A stretch of DNA of 64,000 nucleotides, taken from the NCBI GenBank assembly GCA_023450615.1, contig JAEXGT010000034.1:18923-82922 (forward strand), read 5' to 3'. The translations under genes were made by a program, and so were the position numbers. This document shows, piece after piece, positions 24,703-32,598 of the stretch. Position 1 is the first letter of the stretch, and the number at the start of each line of letters is the position of its first letter. Under the pieces are notes generated by a model, which was not told the DNA's origin, made no database searches, and saw only the letters and a program-made list of their open reading frames with translations. The DNA is from Pseudomonadota bacterium. Its GTDB lineage: Bacteria > Pseudomonadota > Alphaproteobacteria > Rhizobiales > Beijerinckiaceae.

Positions 24703-25941
24703 ATGCGTTATGACGTCATCGTGCTCGGTGCCGGGATCGTCGGTGTTTCCGCGGCACTTCATCTGCAGGCGCGCGGGCGCTCCGTCTGCCTCATCGACCG
24801 CCGCCAGCCGGGGGAGGAGACGAGCTACGGCAATGCGGGCCTGATCGAACGGGCGAGCGTCATCCCCTACGCGATGCCGCGCCAGATCCCGGCCCTCTTG
24901 CGCTACAGCCTGAACCGCTCGCCGGATGTGCGCTACCGCCTTGCCCATCTGCCGAAGATCGGCTCATGGCTCTTCCAGTACTGGCAGCATTCCTCGCCCG
25001 AGCGCTTGCTGGAGGCCACCAATGCGATGCTGCCGCTCATCGAGCGCTGCGTGATCGAGCACGATGCGCTGATCGATCGAGCCGGCATCACGCATCTTCT
25101 GCGCCGCAGCGGATGGATCGAAACCTTTCGCACGTTGGCAGGCAAGAAGAAGGCCCTGGCCGCCGCGAAGGATGTCGAGCGATACGGCCTGAATTACGAC
25201 GTGCTTGATCCGGTGGAGCTGAAAGCGCGCGAGCCGCACCTCCTGGATGCCGCTATCGGGGCGATCCATTGGCGCGATCCCACGACCGTATCGGACCCTG
25301 AGGCGCTCACGAAGGGCTACGCCGCGCTTTTCACGAAACAGGGTGGCCGCTTCGCTTCGGGCGATGCGCGCACGCTCTCGCAGAGCGGGCAGGATTGGGC
25401 CGTGACAACGGAGGAGGGGCCCGTCACGGCGGGGCAGGTCGTCGTCGCCCTCGGTCCTTGGTCCGATCAGATTTTCAAGCCGCTCGGCTACCGCATCCCG
25501 CTTGCCGTCAAGCGCGGCTACCACATGCATTATGGCGCCAAGGGCGAGGCCCGGCTGAACCAGCCGGTGCTCGATTTCGAGGGCGGATACGTGCTCGCGC
25601 CGATGGCGAAGGGCATCCGGCTCACCACGGGCGTGGAGCTTGCCGGGTTCGAGGCGCCGGAGACCTCCGCGCAGCTCGAACAGGCTGAGGCGCTCGCCCG
25701 CAGCCTGTTCCCGCTCGGTGAGCGCGTCGAGCCGAAACCGTGGCTCGGACGCAGGCCGTGCCTGCCCGACATGCGGCCGGTGATCGGCCAAGCGCCGCGC
25801 CACAAGGGGCTATGGTTCAACTTCGGCCACGCGCATCACGGCTTGACGCTGGGCCCCGTATCGGGCCGCCTGCTTGCCGAGATGATGACGGGCGAGACGC
25901 CGTTCTGCGATCCGTCGCATTATCGGGCGGATCGGTTTTGA
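24703..25941 (+). CDS. FAD-dependent amino acid oxidoreductase, DadA-like
   Basis: Flavoprotein of 412 residues in the DAO superfamily. The N-terminal Rossmann motif VIVLGAGIVGVSAALHL (residues about 5-21) binds FAD, followed by ETSYGNAGLI, typical of DadA-like D-amino-acid dehydrogenases. The C-terminus has GRRPCLPDMRPVIG and NFGHAHHGLTLGP, the conserved cofactor-binding end. It probably oxidatively deaminates the compound imported by the upstream transporter. D-amino acids, N-alkyl amino acids and opines are all possible. It is the last gene of the rpiR-led operon. Confidence 0.88.
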   Translation: MRYDVIVLGAGIVGVSAALHLQARGRSVCLIDRRQPGEETSYGNAGLIERASVIPYAMPRQIPALLRYSLNRSPDVRYRLAHLPKIGSWLFQYWQHSSPERLLEATNAMLPLIERCVIEHDALIDRAGITHLLRRSGWIETFRTLAGKKKALAAAKDVERYGLNYDVLDPVELKAREPHLLDAAIGAIHWRDPTTVSDPEALTKGYAALFTKQGGRFASGDARTLSQSGQDWAVTTEEGPVTAGQVVVALGPWSDQIFKPLGYRIPLAVKRGYHMHYGAKGEARLNQPVLDFEGGYVLAPMAKGIRLTTGVELAGFEAPETSAQLEQAEALARSLFPLGERVEPKPWLGRRPCLPDMRPVIGQAPRHKGLWFNFGHAHHGLTLGPVSGRLLAEMMTGETPFCDPSHYRADRF

Positions 25942-25966
25942 CGAACCTCTTACAGGAAACACCGCC

Positions 25967-26075
25967 CTCATCCTGAGGAGCCGCTGCAAGCGGCGTCTCG
26001 AAGGAGGCTCCAGTGATCTCTGGAGACGCCTCGCCCTTCGAGACGCGAGCAAGCTCGCTCCTCAGGGTGAGGCTC
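25967..26075. repeat. Dispersed intergenic palindromic element, copy B
   Basis: The fullest copy of the family: it starts CTCATCCTGAGGAGC, has nested stems CCGCTGCAAGCGG and GGCTCCAGTGATCTCTGGAG, and ends GCTCCTCAGGGTGAGG, which complements the start. It follows the DadA-like gene and could act as a transcript end for the operon. Confidence 0.8.
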
Positions 26076-26089
26076 TTGGTGTTCTCTCT

Positions 26090-26211
26090 AGAGCATCGAA
26101 CGCAAAAGTGGGCACCGGTTTTGCGTGAAAAGATGCGCCCAAACAAAAGCAGAGCATCGAACGCAAAAGTGGGCACCGGTTTTGCGTGAAAAGATGCGCC
26201 AAACCAAAAGC
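26090..26211. repeat. Tandem duplication of a 61-bp palindromic repeat
   Basis: Two head-to-tail 61-bp units (26090-26150 and 26151-26211) that differ only near their right ends. Each contains CGCAAAA-N11-TTTTGCG flanked by GCATC and GATGC, so each can form a hairpin. Similar units occur widely in intergenic DNA of Rhizobiales, to my knowledge. Confidence 0.85.
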
Positions 26212-26252
26212 CTTAAAGCAGGGGAGGTGAGGTCGATTTCACGTCCGATGCT

Positions 26253-27311
26253 TTAAGCCGCCGTCGGAGTTGCGGCAGCCGCGCGCAGCAGCATGCCGAA
26301 GAGATCCCGCGGCTCGTCCGGGTCGGCGAGGAGGTCGAGTTCCTCGTAGAGGCCGGTTTCCTCGATCTGCTTCTTCACATAACGCAGGGCTGAGAAGTCC
26401 TCGATGGCGAAGCCTACGGAGTCGAACAGGGTGATCTGCCGCTCATTCGTGCGCCCTTGCTCCTGGCCCGCAATCACGCGCCACAATTCCTTGACCGGAT
26501 AATCCGGCGCGAGCTGCTGGATCTCGCCCTCGATGCGCGTCTGCGGCGGGTACTCCACGAAGATGTCGGAACGTTTCAGGATGTCCGCGTGAAGCTCCGT
26601 CTTGCCGGGGCAGTCGCCGCCCACCGCGTTGATGTGCAGTCCTGAGCCGACCATGTTGTCGGTGAGGATCGTGGCGTTCTGCTTGTCGGCGGTGACGGTG
26701 GTGACGATCTCCGCGCCCTCCATCGCTTCCTCGATGGAGCCGCAGACGGTGATGTCGAAACCGTAGCCTGCAAGGTTGCGCACGCATTTCGTGCTCGCCG
26801 AACGGTCGATGTCGTAGAGCCGAAGGTTGTCTACGCCGAGCAGGGCCTTGAAGGCGACGGCCTGGAATTCCGCCTGCGCGCCGTTGCCGATGATCGCCAT
26901 GGTGCGCGCATTCTTGGGCGCAAGGTATTTGGCCGCGACGGCGGAGGTCGCGGCGGTGCGCAGGGCGGTCAGAATGGTCATCTCGGTGAGAAGAACCGGA
27001 TAGCCCGTTCCCACATCCGCCAGCACGCCGAAGGCGGTGACCGTCTGGCGGCCCTCGCGGGTGTTCTTCGGATGGCCGTTCACATATTTGAAGCCGTAGA
27101 CCTCGCCGTCGCTGGTCGGCATCAGCTCGATCACGCCTTCGCGGCTGTGGGATGCGACGCGCGGCGTCTTGTCGAAGGATTCCCAACGGCGGAAATCGGA
27201 TTCGATGGCTTCCGACAACTCCACGAGGAAGCGCTCCACGCCGATAGCGAGGACGAGCTTCATCATGTGATCGACGCTGACGAAGGGGACGATGTTGAGT
27301 TTCGGGATCAT
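26253..27311 (-). CDS. ocd: Ornithine cyclodeaminase
   Basis: Converts L-ornithine to L-proline and ammonia, with NAD as internal hydride shuttle. At 352 residues it is the length of Agrobacterium-type Ocd. The Rossmann motif MAIIGNGAQAEFQAVAF lies near residue 140, KYVNGHPKNTREGRQTV near 75 and VGGDCPGKTELH near 228. The start overlaps the arginase stop (ATGA), so arginine -> ornithine -> proline forms one transcription unit. A shorter tail could function as a general mu-crystallin-type reductase, but the Ocd-specific VGGDCPGKTEL block makes cyclodeaminase most likely. Confidence 0.93.
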   Translation of the reverse strand: MIPKLNIVPFVSVDHMMKLVLAIGVERFLVELSEAIESDFRRWESFDKTPRVASHSREGVIELMPTSDGEVYGFKYVNGHPKNTREGRQTVTAFGVLADVGTGYPVLLTEMTILTALRTAATSAVAAKYLAPKNARTMAIIGNGAQAEFQAVAFKALLGVDNLRLYDIDRSASTKCVRNLAGYGFDITVCGSIEEAMEGAEIVTTVTADKQNATILTDNMVGSGLHINAVGGDCPGKTELHADILKRSDIFVEYPPQTRIEGEIQQLAPDYPVKELWRVIAGQEQGRTNERQITLFDSVGFAIEDFSALRYVKKQIEETGLYEELDLLADPDEPRDLFGMLLRAAAATPTAA

Positions 27312-28261
27312 GACTCGTTCGCTTGAGGCGTATGGCGGTAACTTTGCGTAGGACGGTCGAGCACGCGGCGGCCCATGAGGCTCGAAGCGAGATCGACCAT
27401 GAGCAGGGCCGTGCGTCCGCGCTCGTCCAGGAAGGGGTTCAGCTCGACAAGGTCGAGGCTTCGCACGAGGCCGCTGTCGTGCAGCATCTCCATAATGAGA
27501 TGCGCCTCGCGGAACGTCGCGCCGCCGGGAACCGTGGTTCCGACGCCCGGCGCGATGCCGGGATCGAGAAAGTCCACGTCGAGACTCACGTGCAGGATGC
27601 CGTCGGCCTGCGCGACGCGCTTCAGGAAGGCATCGAGAAGGGGGGCCACGCCGTTCTCGTCGATGGCGCGCATGTCGTGGATCGTCACGCCCGTGGTCGC
27701 GAGCGCCGCGCGCTCGGCGGGATCGACGCTGCGGATGCCCATCATGCAGACATTCTCAGGCTTGACCGGCGTATGAAGCTTCGGGAAGTAGCCGTCGAAG
27801 CCCTTCCGCCCCGTCGCATAGGCCATGGGAACGCCGTGCAGGTTGCCGCTCGTCGTCGTCTCCAGGGTGTGGAAGTCCGGATGGGAATCGAGCCACAACA
27901 CGAAGAACTCGCGGCCCTCCTCGGCGGCCCGGCGGGCAAGGCCCGTCATGGACCCGGCGGAGAGACTGTGGTCGCCGCCAAGGAAGATCGGCATGCCTTC
28001 GCCGCTGGCCTTGTAGGCCGCTTCGGCGATCGCCTCCGTCCAAGCCACGGTTTCGGGCAGGGCTTTGATCGCGTCGTTTTCGTGATGCAGGTCGCGCAGC
28101 GGCCTGGGCGCAAGATTGCCCCGGTCCGAGACCGCGTATCCCAGATTCTGCAGCTCGGTCACCAATCCAGCGGTGCGAAAGGCGCTTGGGCCCATATCGC
28201 AGCCAAGCCGGCCGGCGCCTTCCTGAACGGGTACGCCAAAAAGAATGCAGGGCTTTTGCAT
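27308..28261 (-). CDS. rocF: Arginase
   Basis: Hydrolyses L-arginine to ornithine and urea with a two-Mn centre. The protein has about 317 residues. The metal motifs are GGDHSLSAG, WLDSHPDFHT (the family usually has DAHxD, here DSHPD) and SLDVDFLDPGIAPG. The family name ArcA/RocF is used for such genes in this order. The ATG at 28261 has GGAGAG eight bases upstream; a GTG one codon earlier is possible. It is the first gene of the minus-strand arginase-ocd pair and faces the Lrp-type regulator. Confidence 0.93.
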   Translation of the reverse strand: MQKPCILFGVPVQEGAGRLGCDMGPSAFRTAGLVTELQNLGYAVSDRGNLAPRPLRDLHHENDAIKALPETVAWTEAIAEAAYKASGEGMPIFLGGDHSLSAGSMTGLARRAAEEGREFFVLWLDSHPDFHTLETTTSGNLHGVPMAYATGRKGFDGYFPKLHTPVKPENVCMMGIRSVDPAERAALATTGVTIHDMRAIDENGVAPLLDAFLKRVAQADGILHVSLDVDFLDPGIAPGVGTTVPGGATFREAHLIMEMLHDSGLVRSLDLVELNPFLDERGRTALLMVDLASSLMGRRVLDRPTQSYRHTPQANES

Positions 28262-28325
28262 CACTCGATCTCTCCAAGGATAGTTGTCAAGCTAAGGGAG
28301 GGGATTGGCGATATGAACAGGCTAG

Positions 28326-28352
28326 TTTGACAAATAGGAAAAGTTATTTGAC
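28326..28352. promoter_or_regulatory. Paired TTTGAC repeats, candidate Lrp-type binding region
   Basis: TTTGAC occurs at 28326-28331 and again at 28347-28352, exactly 21 bp apart (two helical turns), in the A+T-rich 117-bp gap between the arginase and Lrp genes. Lrp octamers bind phased sites of this kind. The assignment rests on position and phasing only. Confidence 0.4.
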
Positions 28353-28378
28353 CATTTTGCTAAGCAGTAACTTCCAAA

Positions 28379-28825
28379 ATGGCAGATATGGACGATCTCG
28401 ATAATCGCCTCATCACCCTCCTGCGTCATAACGGGCGGCGCAGCGTTTCGGATCTGGCCCTCGAGCTGGACGTGTCCCGCGCGACCGTTCGCTCGCGCAT
28501 GGAGCGGCTGGAGCGCTCGGGGGATATCGTCGGCTATACGGTGATCTTGCGGGCGGATGCCGTGTCCCTGCCGGTGCGGGGCATCATGCTGATCGAGGTG
28601 GAGGGGCGTGCCGCCGATCGGGTGGTGGATGTGCTGGGCGGGTTTCCGGAGGTCAGCGACATTCACACCACGAACGGCAAATGGGACCTCATCGTGGAAT
28701 TAGGTGCGGCCAATCTGTCCGATTTCGATGGGATCCTGAGGCGCATTCGCCTGATCCCGGGCGTCATCGCCTCCGAGACCAATCTGCTTCTGGCGACGCC
28801 GCGCAGCACCCGCGCCCGGTTGTGA
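28379..28825 (+). CDS. Lrp/AsnC-family transcriptional regulator
   Basis: Regulator of 148 residues: N-terminal AsnC-type helix-turn-helix (about 3-60; LDNRLITLLRHNGRRSVSDL opens it) and a C-terminal RAM ligand-binding domain (about 65-140). It is divergent from the arginase-ocd operon, the arrangement seen for arginine/ornithine-responsive activators in rhizobia. It probably activates those genes when arginine or ornithine is present. No Shine-Dalgarno precedes the ATG at 28379. A hairpin at 28849 ends the unit. Confidence 0.9.
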   Translation: MADMDDLDNRLITLLRHNGRRSVSDLALELDVSRATVRSRMERLERSGDIVGYTVILRADAVSLPVRGIMLIEVEGRAADRVVDVLGGFPEVSDIHTTNGKWDLIVELGAANLSDFDGILRRIRLIPGVIASETNLLLATPRSTRARL

Positions 28826-28848
28826 CGAGACGGCGCCGTTCATGTCTA

Positions 28849-28879
28849 CCCCGGTGTGAACGGATCTTCACACCTGGGG
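28849..28879. terminator. Hairpin between convergent genes
   Basis: GGTGTGAA (28853-28860) and TTCACACC (28867-28874) form a stem with further CCCC/GGGG pairing outside a one-base bulge. There is no T-run on either side. It sits between the lrp-type gene and the convergent hypothetical gene. Confidence 0.55.
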
Positions 28880-28890
28880 CTTGAGGCAGG

Positions 28891-29328
28891 TCAGCTCTTG
28901 TCCCGTGCGGTGAGCGACTGGAGATCCGACTGGGGCGTGAGATGCTCGATGGATACCCAATCCGTGCAGGCCCGCAGGATGGGGGCGAGATAGGCACGGC
29001 TGCCCTCGATCTCGACGACCCGGCAGGGATAGGCCCGCCGGTCTCCTGGGGGACGGTACACCACTGTGCTGCCGGGCTTGATCTCATCCTTGGACAAGGC
29101 ATGGGACCCATCCGACTCAAAGCGGTCGTTGTGGCCGTTGTCCTGCACTACGCCGGCCTTCTGGCGGGCCCGGTAACGATCCAGGGCTTCGATGGCGATG
29201 CGGGCGCGGTCGCGATAGCGGTCCGAGACAACTCTCATCAGAGTTCCCTTTTCACGTCCCGGATACCAGGAGACACCCCCGATTTTCGCGAGCTCCTCAG
29301 CAACGATTTCGATTTCTTCTTCGGTCAT
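28891..29328 (-). CDS. Hypothetical protein, 145 aa
   Basis: No family recognised. The acidic N-terminus MTEEEIEIVAEELAKIGG is probably helical. A basic middle (DRYRDRARIAIEALDRYRAR) follows. The C-terminal part (KPGSTVVYRPPGDRRAYPCRVVEIEG) alternates in a way that suggests a small beta-barrel such as SH3 or KOW. Codon use resembles the neighbours, and GAGGGA lies eight bases before the ATG at 29328, so I regard it as a real gene. It stands alone. Confidence 0.6.
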   Translation of the reverse strand: MTEEEIEIVAEELAKIGGVSWYPGREKGTLMRVVSDRYRDRARIAIEALDRYRARQKAGVVQDNGHNDRFESDGSHALSKDEIKPGSTVVYRPPGDRRAYPCRVVEIEGSRAYLAPILRACTDWVSIEHLTPQSDLQSLTARDKS

Positions 29329-29487
29329 TGGCTCATTCCCTCAAGGAGGTAGACACTTAAGCCCGGACTGAACGGCGGAGTGCCGTGATCCGATGCATTT
29401 GGTTATGGGCCCCGAAGAGTCGCCTCCTTATGATGGAGGCCTGTGACTCAGTCTTTTAGGTATTTCTGTATCGTCTGAATGGGTCGG

Positions 29488-29769
29488 CTATCTGTGTGGA
29501 AGGACACGCTCCTGCAAAATGGCCAGCTGCTGGATATACGGCATGCGCCGCTCCTGATGCTGGGCCCTCAGCTTCTCGAGAACCCTGATCTTCAGATTGA
29601 AATCAGGTGAACTTTTACTCACCTTATCCTTTGCTTGCTCGTATTCAAAGTCGATATCGGCAAGAGTCGAGAGCAGAGATTGCAGTAACGGCTTTAGAGA
29701 GGAGGAATACATTCCAGGAGAATAGTATTGATTTTGGGATTTATTGTTACGAAACTTCGTTTCGTTCAT
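29488..29769 (-). CDS. Hypothetical protein, 93 aa, A+T-rich
   Basis: No family recognised. The N-terminus is polar (MNETKFRNNKSQNQYYSPGMY), and the rest is predicted helical with many charged residues (EQAKDKVSKSS, LKIRVLEKLRAQHQERR), consistent with a short coiled coil. Base composition is clearly lower in G+C than the neighbouring genes and the codon choice is different (many AAT, AAA, TAT), which points to recent acquisition or a non-standard gene. It lies alone, between another hypothetical gene and the Crp-type regulator. Confidence 0.5.
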   Translation of the reverse strand: MNETKFRNNKSQNQYYSPGMYSSSLKPLLQSLLSTLADIDFEYEQAKDKVSKSSPDFNLKIRVLEKLRAQHQERRMPYIQQLAILQERVLPHR

Positions 29770-29935
29770 CCTAGCCTCGTATTAACTTGGCGTTAAACTA
29801 TCCCAAAGGTACTGACGCAGGGTTACTCCGTCTGTTGGCTATCCGACAGAGGCGCAAAAAAGATTCTTGCATTCGTCTGCCCGGCGGCGCGTATCTCCCG
29901 TCATGCGTCCGCCTCCGGCGATACGCGCAAGGCGA

Positions 29936-30679
29936 TCAACTCCTGTGGTCGCCTGCGTCATAGGTGAGGGGAAGAAGACGCTCGAAGCTCTTGCGGACAT
30001 TTCGGTAACATTCGCACGACATCTCTTCGAGACCGGCGCGATCCGTAATCGTGATGACGCCCCGGCCTTGCTGGATCAGGCCCGCGATCTGGAGAGCGCG
30101 CGTCACGCTGCTGACGGTCGAGCGCTGCACGCCCAACACTTCGGCCAATGTTTCATGGGTCAGCGGCAGCGCATCGTGGCCGACCCGGTCGCGCGTGTTC
30201 AGGATCCAGCGGCAGCAACGGGCTTCCACACTGTGTACGGCGTTGCAGGCGACGGATTGCAAGACCTGCTGTAGAAGCGCTTCGGTAAACCTCTGGACCA
30301 GATTCCGTATCTTCAGATGGCTTTGGCTGGCTTCGATCAGCTTCTCGATAGCGATGCGCGATGCGGTGCCGGAAAGCTGCGTCACGTACCGCCCGAACGA
30401 TTGACGCGTGACGAGAGTGCTGACGAGGCCGAACATCGCTTCCCGACCGAATACGGCCATTTCCACCGAGCTGCCGTCTTTCAGAATGGTCGCCAGGGAA
30501 ACGATGGCATCGTGCGGAAAGTAGACGTGCCGAACGGTCTCGCCGACTTCGTAAACGACCTTGCCCTTCGGCAATTCCACGGTTTCGAGGTGCGGTTCGA
30601 GAACGTCGAAGTCCTCAGGCCCCAAAGAAGCAAGGAGCCGGTTTCTTCGATGGATGATCGTCTTAGAACCATGCTGCAT
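29936..30679 (-). CDS. Crp/Fnr-family transcriptional regulator
   Basis: About 247 residues. The N-terminal cyclic-nucleotide-binding-like domain (about 15-130) has ELPKGKVVYEVGETVRHVYFPHDAIVSL, quoted only by its ends ELPKGK and AIVSL. The C-terminal Crp-type helix-turn-helix has LTHETLAEVLGVQRSTVSSV. There is no cysteine cluster of the FNR type. The start is uncertain between ATG 30679 and GTG 30715; neither has a strong ribosome-binding site. Relatives of this kind are often stress or light-response regulators; the signal here is unknown. Confidence 0.82.
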   Translation of the reverse strand: MQHGSKTIIHRRNRLLASLGPEDFDVLEPHLETVELPKGKVVYEVGETVRHVYFPHDAIVSLATILKDGSSVEMAVFGREAMFGLVSTLVTRQSFGRYVTQLSGTASRIAIEKLIEASQSHLKIRNLVQRFTEALLQQVLQSVACNAVHSVEARCCRWILNTRDRVGHDALPLTHETLAEVLGVQRSTVSSVTRALQIAGLIQQGRGVITITDRAGLEEMSCECYRNVRKSFERLLPLTYDAGDHRS

Positions 30680-31003
30680 GGCAAGGTATACCGATCTTCG
30701 CAGATGCCCGATCACGAGTTGAGCCGAGCTTGGCTATAGAATGCTCGCGCAACTTAAGGTGGTCAATTGATCCAGCCAAAATTGTTAACAATCTTCTCAG
30801 ACGAACATGAATGAGAACGGTTTCAAGCCGAAAGAGTTTGGCTGCGCCGTTGCTAAAGTTACGGTTTAAAGGAGGTATATCTTCCTCCACCTAAAGCTTG
30901 ATATGCAGGGAAGAGGGCCGGCTTCTGATTTGCCTCGGTTTACGTTGGAGAATGGATGGCGCAGCATATGCGCAGCGAATCCATAGGCAGCGGGGCTTGA
31001 GAC
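30680..31003. other. Non-coding stretch before the amidase gene
   Basis: 324 bp, A+T-richer in the middle. Visible are GGAGG-N8-CCTCC at 30871-30888 and a GTTAAC core at about 30784. I see no supported gene; a 75-codon minus-strand frame starts with GTG and has no family features. Confidence 0.5.
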
Positions 31004-32413
31004 GTGAGCGCAGGAACATCTTCTCCATCGAGTGCCGGCTTGGCGGATTGGTCGGCGGGAGAACTGCTTGAGGCTTACGCGCGAAAAATCGTCTCTCCGG
31101 TCGAGGTCGCCGAAGCAGTCATCGCCCGCATCGAGGCCTATGAGCCAAGCCTTCAGGCGCTTTATGCCTACGATCCCGAAGCGGCCTTGAAAGCCGCCGG
31201 AGAATCCGAACAGCGCTGGGTGAGGGGAGATGCCAGGCCCCTCGACGGCATTCCTGCGACCATCAAGGAAAACATCGCCACCAAAGGCACGCCGGTGCCG
31301 CTCGGCACTGCCGCCCGCGCCCTGACGCCTGCGGAAGAGGATGCTCCTTCCGCCGCACGGCTGCGGGAGGATGGCGTCGTTATTCTCGCCAAGACCACGA
31401 TGCCGGATTACGGCATGCTGTCCTCCGGCCTTTCGAGCTTTCATCCGCTTGCACGCAACCCGTGGGATCTGTCGAAGAACCCCGGCGGCAGTTCGGCCGG
31501 GGCGGGAGCCGCGGCTGCGGCGGGCTATGGGCCGTTCCACATCGGCACCGATATCGGCGGCTCCATTCGCCTGCCTGCGGCCTGGTGCGGCGTGTTCGGC
31601 CTGAAGCCGAGTTTCGGGCGCATCCCCATCGACCCGACCTATTATGGGCGCGTGGCGGGGCCGATGACCCGCAGCGTGCGCGACGCCGCGCTGATGATGA
31701 CGAGCCTGACGCGGCCCGATCCGCGCGATCCAATGAGCCTGCCTTACCAGGGGCTTCCCTGGCTCGATCTCGGCATCGCGCTCAAGGGCCTGAAGATCGG
31801 CCTCATGATGGAGGCGGGCGTCGGACTGCCGCTCGATCCGGAGATCCGCGAGGCCGTGACGGAGGCGGCGAGGGCCTTTTCCGATGCGGGCGCCATCGTC
31901 GAGGAGGTGAAGCCCTTCATCACCCGCGAGATGCTCGACGGTCTCGACGATTTCTGGCGCCAGCGCGCCTGGATGGATATCGGCGCCTTGAGCGACGAGG
32001 AGCGCGCCCGCGTGCTGCCCTACATCCTGAAATGGGCGGAGGGCGGCCGGGCGCTGACCGGCGCTCAGGTCTATTCCGGCATGAACCAGATGATGGTGAT
32101 GCGCCATGCAGCGGTGGCGGCCACCCAACGCTTCGATTTCGTTCTCTCTCCGGTCGCACCGAACGTGGCTTATGAGGCGGAGCTCGCTTCCCCGATCCAT
32201 GATCCCGAGGAACCCTTCGAGCATATCGGCTACACGGTCGCCTTCAACATGTCCGACCAGCCTGCGGCCTCGGTCAATGCGGGCTTCACCAAGGCGGGAT
32301 TGCCCATCGGCCTGCAGATCATCGGCCGCCGTTTCGACGATGTGGGCGTGCTCAGGCTCTCAAAAGCCTGGGAGGACATGTGCCCCGACAAACGGCCTTG
32401 GCCGAAGCTCTAG
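31004..32413 (+). CDS. Amidase (amidase signature family)
   Basis: Hydrolyses an amide to acid and ammonia. The Ser-cisSer-Lys triad is visible: Lys88 in IPATIKENIATKG, the cis-serine in NPGGSSAGAG (163-164) and the nucleophile Ser187 in GTDIGGSIRLPA. 469 residues is normal for the family. It is not GatA: no gatB or gatC is near, and the residues around the active site match catabolic amidases. The start is GTG at 31004, with no ATG before the first conserved block. Substrate unknown. Confidence 0.92.
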   Translation: MSAGTSSPSSAGLADWSAGELLEAYARKIVSPVEVAEAVIARIEAYEPSLQALYAYDPEAALKAAGESEQRWVRGDARPLDGIPATIKENIATKGTPVPLGTAARALTPAEEDAPSAARLREDGVVILAKTTMPDYGMLSSGLSSFHPLARNPWDLSKNPGGSSAGAGAAAAAGYGPFHIGTDIGGSIRLPAAWCGVFGLKPSFGRIPIDPTYYGRVAGPMTRSVRDAALMMTSLTRPDPRDPMSLPYQGLPWLDLGIALKGLKIGLMMEAGVGLPLDPEIREAVTEAARAFSDAGAIVEEVKPFITREMLDGLDDFWRQRAWMDIGALSDEERARVLPYILKWAEGGRALTGAQVYSGMNQMMVMRHAAVAATQRFDFVLSPVAPNVAYEAELASPIHDPEEPFEHIGYTVAFNMSDQPAASVNAGFTKAGLPIGLQIIGRRFDDVGVLRLSKAWEDMCPDKRPWPKL

Positions 32414-32431
32414 AGAGGCTGAAACAGCACC

Positions 32432-32520
32432 CCGTCATCCCCGGACTTGTTCCGGGGATCTACGCCTTCATGCGCTGCGGCTTCCAGACGTGGATGGCCG
32501 CAACAAGTGCGGCCATGACG
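32432..32520. repeat. Double-hairpin intergenic repeat
   Basis: Two stems in succession: ATCCCCGGA-N5-TCCGGGGAT (32437-32459) and ATGGCCGCA-N5-TGCGGCCAT (32494-32516). The pattern of a CATCCCCGG stem followed by a GGCC-rich stem ending in CATGACG is a common alphaproteobacterial intergenic repeat. It lies between amidase and trhO. Confidence 0.75.
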
Positions 32521-32598
32521 AGGACGGTTAGGCAAGAGCGACACCGAGGGTCATTACGACGGGTTTTCCGAGAGGCCGCGTGCTGATAAACAGCGCTC

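Noticed and set aside
23053..26211. The intergenic repeats as a CRISPR array or insertion sequence
   Set aside because: There are no regularly spaced repeats with unique spacers and no transposase gene; the units are self-complementary dispersed elements.
30663..30890. A 75-codon minus-strand frame in the gap before the amidase gene
   Set aside because: GTG start with no ribosome-binding site, overlaps the regulator start region, no family features.
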